Positions 13,777 to 17,354 of a stretch of 17,354 nucleotides of DNA are shown piece after piece. The position numbers and the translations under genes were made by a program. This DNA comes from an uncultured Prevotella sp. (GTDB lineage Bacteria; Bacteroidota; Bacteroidia; Bacteroidales; Bacteroidaceae), in the NCBI GenBank assembly GCA_900550635.1, contig URSZ01000045.1:1-17354 (forward strand). The letters are read 5' to 3'. Numbering within the stretch: the first letter of the stretch is position 1; the number at the start of each line of letters is the position of its first letter. A model generated the notes under the pieces. The model ran no database searches. It had not been told where the DNA came from and saw only the letters and a list, made by a program, of their open reading frames with translations.

Positions 13777-15633
13777 TTATTTTGTTTTCAGAAGAACTAT
13801 CCTGCCGTCGCTCGAAGTTGCTATTACCTGCTTCTTGTCGATTGGATGTACGGTATTGACGAGCGAGTTGCCTATCTTGTGTTTCCAAATTACCTTTCCC
13901 GTCTTGCCTTCGAGGGCATAGATAAGGCCGTCTTTTGTTCCGCCGAACACAATGCCCTCTTTCTCTAAAGGCATTGACGGGGCGTGCTCATAACCGAAGG
14001 CTACGTTCGAGGCCCATACCTGTTCAGGGGTTGCAGACGCGGTGGAGTAGCACACGACACTGTCGTTCATGGTCTTTGCATACACACGTTCGCCGTCTTC
14101 CGAAAGGCCTATGCTCTCGCGTACCTTCGAAGCGTATGTGCGCCAAACGGTTTTGCCTGTGTTTATGTCAATTGCGGTAAGTGCCCTTTCGGGATCGGCT
14201 ATGAATACTTTGCCGTGCGCCGCTACGGGCCACACCGAGGCGGGGGAGTAGTGCATTCCGCCCTTAGGACTTTTCCACTGCCACATTTCCTTGCCGTCTT
14301 TCAGGCTTAGCGCGTAAAGAGTGTTGTCCCAAGCTCCGAAGATGACTTTGTCACTGGTTACCAACGGACGGGCTACGATATATCCTTTGACGTTGTTGTA
14401 TGTCCAGATTACTTTCCCGGTCTTTATATCAATTGCCCTGAAGCAGTTGTCGCTTGCTCCGATGTATGCCACACCGTTGCTTATTGTAACAGCTCCGAGC
14501 ACCGCCTTTTCGGCTTTTACGCGCCATAGCTCTTTGCCCGTCTTTGCGTCGAGTCCGTAAATGTTCCCGTCCGCGCTGCCGAACACCACTATGTCGTCGG
14601 CCGCTGCCGGGTCTCCGATGATTCGTTTGCCGCTGGCAAAGCTCCAAAGGTGCTTTCCGTTTTTAATGTTGTATGCCGTTAGTTTTCCGAGGTCGTCGCC
14701 CACGAACACCATGTTGCCGTATGTGGCGGCTGAGCAGTATATGCCGGCTTCTCCTTGTATGTTCCATTTCTCCTTAACGTTGGAATATTGGTTGTTGACA
14801 TAGAAATCGGGATATTTGCCGGCCTTTCCGTCATGGTCGAAGTATTGTTTCGTCAGCGAGAACGCGGCCCATTGTCTTTTGTCTTCGCCAATGCGTTGTG
14901 TGAATACCTTTATAGAATCTTGGGTTACTTCGTATATGCCGTATCCCGGCTTGCCGTCCTTGTCGCGCAGGTTGGAGCGCATGAGTATTCCGGGAATGCC
15001 GTCGTAGCTTAGGTTTTTCTCGGCATGGTAGTGCCCGCCTATGAACAGGCGAATGTTATAAGGCCGCACGGCGTCGGTAACGTCGTACCAGTTGTCGATG
15101 TCGCCTTCGGTGATAGGGTAGTGGGTTACGAGTATTACTGGTTGTTGCTTACCGTATTTGTCCATTTCGCTTTTCAGCCAGTTTATGTCCTGCGGCACCA
15201 CATGTCCGTAAGCCATACGCATTAGCGGGCCGGTGTTGAAGCCGAGGAACAGAATCCCGTTGTGCTCGAACTTGAAGCGTTCGCTGCCGAAAATGTCGCC
15301 GAAAGCCGTGCAGCCGCTGTCGCTCCAGGTAGTTTCGTGGTTACCTAATATAATATAGTATTTGTATCTCAAAAGGTCGAGGTTCCTTTTTACTTCCAAA
15401 AGGGTCTCCCGGTCGCCTTCGTCGGCTATGTCGCCCGTAACGAGTACGAAGTCCAGCCCGTCGGTAGCGTTTATTTGCGCTATGGTCTCAAGCAGGTCGA
15501 TGGTAGGTTTCGGGTCGTTCGCCTTCAGGTGTATGTCGGTAATTTGCGCAAATTTGAACGGACGTATTTGTGCGCTCGCAAGCAGGAAAGTAAACAGAAA
15601 TAGTAAAGTTAGTTTGCTTCTTTTTGTAGCCAT
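13777..15633 (-). CDS. Exported metallophosphoesterase fused to PQQ-like beta-propeller
   Basis: First gene of the muropeptide operon, 618 aa. A signal peptide (LTLLFLFTFLLASAQ) precedes a calcineurin-like phosphoesterase domain (about 25-250) with every metal motif: Asp33-x-His35, GDIAD (67-71), GNHE (97-100), His171 in VTHYP and GHYH (200-203). From about 290 to 618 it carries six or more PQQ-like propeller blades, recognised by repeated units such as DAKTGKELW, DIKTGKVIW, DINTGKTVW and EGKTGKVIW. No quinone-dehydrogenase catalytic residues are visible, so the propeller is probably structural or binding. The enzyme should act in the periplasm on a phosphoester. In this context a phosphorylated wall intermediate or a lipid carrier is possible, but I cannot name the substrate. 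Gene order suggests it works with NamZ. Confidence 0.9.
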   Translation of the reverse strand: MATKRSKLTLLFLFTFLLASAQIRPFKFAQITDIHLKANDPKPTIDLLETIAQINATDGLDFVLVTGDIADEGDRETLLEVKRNLDLLRYKYYIILGNHETTWSDSGCTAFGDIFGSERFKFEHNGILFLGFNTGPLMRMAYGHVVPQDINWLKSEMDKYGKQQPVILVTHYPITEGDIDNWYDVTDAVRPYNIRLFIGGHYHAEKNLSYDGIPGILMRSNLRDKDGKPGYGIYEVTQDSIKVFTQRIGEDKRQWAAFSLTKQYFDHDGKAGKYPDFYVNNQYSNVKEKWNIQGEAGIYCSAATYGNMVFVGDDLGKLTAYNIKNGKHLWSFASGKRIIGDPAAADDIVVFGSADGNIYGLDAKTGKELWRVKAEKAVLGAVTISNGVAYIGASDNCFRAIDIKTGKVIWTYNNVKGYIVARPLVTSDKVIFGAWDNTLYALSLKDGKEMWQWKSPKGGMHYSPASVWPVAAHGKVFIADPERALTAIDINTGKTVWRTYASKVRESIGLSEDGERVYAKTMNDSVVCYSTASATPEQVWASNVAFGYEHAPSMPLEKEGIVFGGTKDGLIYALEGKTGKVIWKHKIGNSLVNTVHPIDKKQVIATSSDGRIVLLKTK

Positions 15634-15671
15634 ACGAATAAAATTAGTTGCCCGGTTCTTGCCGGTAAGTT

Positions 15672-15697
15672 AAAATGCGTGTAAAAGTACGCATTTT
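15672..15697 (-). promoter_or_regulatory. Inverted repeat overlapping the likely muropeptide operon promoter
   Basis: Perfect 9-bp arms AAAATGCGT (15672-15680) and ACGCATTTT (15689-15697) with an 8-bp spacer, 38 bp before the first gene of the operon. On the minus strand the spacer region reads TACTTTTA, one base from the Bacteroidetes -7 element TAnnTTTG, so a repressor bound here would cover the promoter. No good -33 TTTG is seen at the usual distance. A second, smaller inverted repeat GCGATT/AATCGC lies directly upstream (15701-15722). Operator, or a hairpin in the 5' leader; no regulator gene is adjacent. Confidence 0.45.
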
Positions 15698-15927
15698 TAT
15701 GCGATTCGTTTATTGCAATCGCAAAAAACTTTAAAACGACACCGGTTTGTAACAAAATATAAACTTTTCAATCCTCCGAACCTGCAAAACTGTCCATTGT
15801 AGAGGGCAATAGTAAAGCGGTTGCGGCTGTTTGGGTGTGCCTGATGTGACACCGCATCGTGCTTGATAAATATTCATTTTTGAAAGTGCCGGAAACATCC
15901 CTTTGGAACCCGCATGAGACGGGGGCA

Positions 15928-15998
15928 AAAATATGTGCCTTGTATTTTGAAATATGTCAGACATATTTTAAAATAGGTCAGACATAATTTTTATTTGC
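15928..15998 (+). repeat. 21-bp intergenic repeat array, copy 3 (three units, mixed cores)
   Basis: Three 21-bp units start at 15936, 15957 and 15978 with cores GCCTTG, CAGACA and CAGACA, joined by TATTTTGAAATATGT and TATTTTAAAATAGGT; the last unit degenerates (TAATTTTTATT). It sits near the middle of the 612-bp divergent region, about 295 bp from the metallophosphoesterase start and 254 bp from the plus-strand gene start. A 15-bp sequence TATTCATTTTTGAAA at 15871-15885 also occurs exactly near copy 1 (4481-4495). Confidence 0.88.
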
Positions 15999-16251
15999 TC
16001 AGAACGCCCGTTTGTCGTATGGTGAATAAATAGTGGTTTTTGTGAATAATGAGTGAATATAATGCGAATCTTAAAAACGTAAATAAAGTTAAATTTAACT
16101 CGTTGCAATGCGGATTATTTGTTCGTTTAAAAATATTATGACAACTTTAAAGCGACTATAAATGTATACCGTGAAAATATAATCCAAGCGTGGATACAAG
16201 GTATATTTTATTGAGAACAAGAACATAAAGTAATTCTAAAACCCTATGCAC

Positions 16252-17354
16252 ATGAAAAAGATTACATTTCTCTTGATGGTCTTTGCATTTGCCTGGAACG
16301 TGCCGGTTAAGGCCGACGTCTTTCCCGAAGCAAGCAAGGACGGTAAAGTAAAATGGTACTTCTTGCAGTCCATCAGGCCGGAAGAAACAGAATGGCTCTA
16401 CTGGACGGCAGTGGAAGACAACGAAGTGTGGGGTATGCCGGAAGCCGATTACTCCGACTACGAGAGCTTGGCTAAACAGCTATGGAGTTTCGTTACAGAG
16501 GACGGCGAGTGGTATACCATTTACAATCGATACGACGGGCGTAAGCTCGGTGTTGGAATGGGCTCTCAGGGCGAATGTATCATGCTAATGGACGAGATGC
16601 AGGCCAAATTTAAAATACGCGCTCTGGAAGACGGCATTGCCCTCGAATCCAGCATTCCGGCACCGGGAGGGGGCGAGATATTCAGATGGCCGAGCCTAGC
16701 AGGTTCAGGAAGCAGTCACTCTATTTGGCTCGTGCGCGAATCAAATGCCGACAGGTCAGAATCAAAAATAATTTTGACCGAATATACCGACGCTTATGTC
16801 CCGCAAAACAACGAGATGGTGACGTGGTATAACATTACGACGGCAGAAGACGGTGCCGATGGTGAAATCATTACCGATAATACCTCGGTTGTCGACGCGC
16901 AATACAAGTTCACTGTCGAGAAAAAAGACCCTTCCGACCAGAACGCGCAGTGGCGATTTGTTGAGACCGAACCAGGCAATGTAAGCATAGTAAACCGCGC
17001 TACGGGCAACAGCATTTCCACTACACTAACCGCACAAGACCGTTACACCGTGCCTACGGCAGATGACAAAAGCGTTGTGGCAACATGCTGGAATCTGCTG
17101 CCCGTAAGCGAAACCCAGTATGCGATTGCGTCGGTGGGAAGTGATAACATACAGAGAATGCTCAATGCGCAGGTGCTCGGCAACGACCCCAACGCATTCC
17201 CCGAAGATTTGCTTTCAGGAACAAGCTACGCCTGGACATTCTCGCAGGCCGACACCGAAGTTGGGATTGAAAACACAGTTACGCAACAAGACGGCAACGT
17301 CCGCGTAGAGAACGGCCGCATTATCGCACCCGAGGGCGCAAAAGTGAATGTCTT
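16252..17354 (+). CDS. Secreted ricin-like (beta-trefoil) protein with T9SS-type sorting domain, 3' partial
   Basis: Runs off the window after 367 codons. MKKITFLLMVFAFAWNVPVKA is a clear signal peptide; an in-frame ATG two codons earlier (16246) is possible but less typical. Two stretches resemble ricin-type carbohydrate-binding repeats: WSFVTEDGEWYTIYNRYDGR...LGVG (about 81-105) and a later one, WRFVETEPGNVSIVNRATGN. The end of the visible part, from about residue 334 (DTEVGIENT...GNVRVENGRIIAPEGAKVNVF), has the look of a Bacteroidetes C-terminal sorting domain that directs type IX secretion. A surface or secreted glycan-binding role is inferred. It is divergent from the muropeptide operon. 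No confident promoter was found; TATATTTT (about 16203-16210) is one base off the -7 consensus but lacks a -33 partner. Confidence 0.82.
   Translation, partial: MKKITFLLMVFAFAWNVPVKADVFPEASKDGKVKWYFLQSIRPEETEWLYWTAVEDNEVWGMPEADYSDYESLAKQLWSFVTEDGEWYTIYNRYDGRKLGVGMGSQGECIMLMDEMQAKFKIRALEDGIALESSIPAPGGGEIFRWPSLAGSGSSHSIWLVRESNADRSESKIILTEYTDAYVPQNNEMVTWYNITTAEDGADGEIITDNTSVVDAQYKFTVEKKDPSDQNAQWRFVETEPGNVSIVNRATGNSISTTLTAQDRYTVPTADDKSVVATCWNLLPVSETQYAIASVGSDNIQRMLNAQVLGNDPNAFPEDLLSGTSYAWTFSQADTEVGIENTVTQQDGNVRVENGRIIAPEGAKVNV

Noticed and set aside
15731..15964. 77-aa minus-strand frame upstream of the metallophosphoesterase gene
   Set aside because: It overlaps repeat array copy 3, has no recognisable domain, signal or start context, and its composition looks like translated intergenic DNA.
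16050..16142. 30-codon plus-strand frame in the divergent region
   Set aside because: It is AT-rich, without signal peptide, motif or promoter; chance is the simplest explanation.
16165..16206. Distant inverted repeat TATACC/GGTATA before the ricin-like gene
   Set aside because: Six-base arms about 30 bp apart in AT-rich DNA are expected by chance, and no adjacent promoter supports an operator.

Overview
The window looks like a chromosome segment from a Bacteroidales bacterium (Prevotella / Tannerella / Muribaculaceae type). The signs are weak Shine-Dalgarno sequences, a Bacteroidetes-style promoter (TTTG ... near-TAnnTTTG), a partial secreted protein ending in a type IX secretion (T9SS)-like sorting domain, and a NamZ-MurT/NagX-MurQ gene set of the kind known from Tannerella. 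Twelve genes of normal size are visible: eleven on the minus strand and one partial gene on the plus strand. No tRNA, rRNA, insertion sequence or CRISPR array was seen.

Region A (32-4250, minus strand) is a compact five-gene operon. In transcription order it encodes an ABC ATPase, an ABC-2-like permease, a short GntR/YtrA-type regulator, a LolD/MacB-type ATPase and a MacB/FtsX-type permease. This is the gene content of the Bacillus ytr cell-envelope stress operon in a different order. Upstream lies a near-perfect dyad (TAGTGT...ACACTA, 4225-4250) resembling the YtrA operator, next to a Bacteroidetes-like promoter.

Region B (4716-15633, minus strand) is a peptidoglycan-fragment scavenging locus. 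In transcription order it encodes a metallophosphoesterase fused to a PQQ-like propeller, NamZ (DUF1343), a MurT/NagX-like membrane protein, MurQ, a 197-bp gap, a beta-lactamase-fold serine hydrolase fused to an SGNH esterase, a transglutaminase + SH3 + NlpC/P60 protein, and an exported L-Ala-D/L-Glu-type epimerase. A strong terminator follows. Together the products could release MurNAc, import or modify it, convert MurNAc-6P to GlcNAc-6P, trim the stem peptide and epimerise the dipeptide. A MurNAc kinase is not in the window. The serine hydrolase gene has an in-frame TAA directly after its signal peptide, so it is either broken or made as a truncated cytoplasmic form.

Region C (15634-17354) holds a 612-bp divergent intergenic region, with an inverted repeat just upstream of the region B operon, followed by the start of a plus-strand gene for a secreted ricin-like (beta-trefoil) protein that runs off the window.

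The most unusual element is a dispersed non-coding repeat. Each of the three intergenic gaps longer than 100 bp (4251-4773, 10153-10349, 15634-16251) carries one array of three 21-bp units in the same orientation. The units have an AT-rich 15-bp frame (TATTTTGAAATATGT-like) and a 6-bp core that is either CTGACA-like or an unrelated block, GCCTTG. I do not recognise this family.
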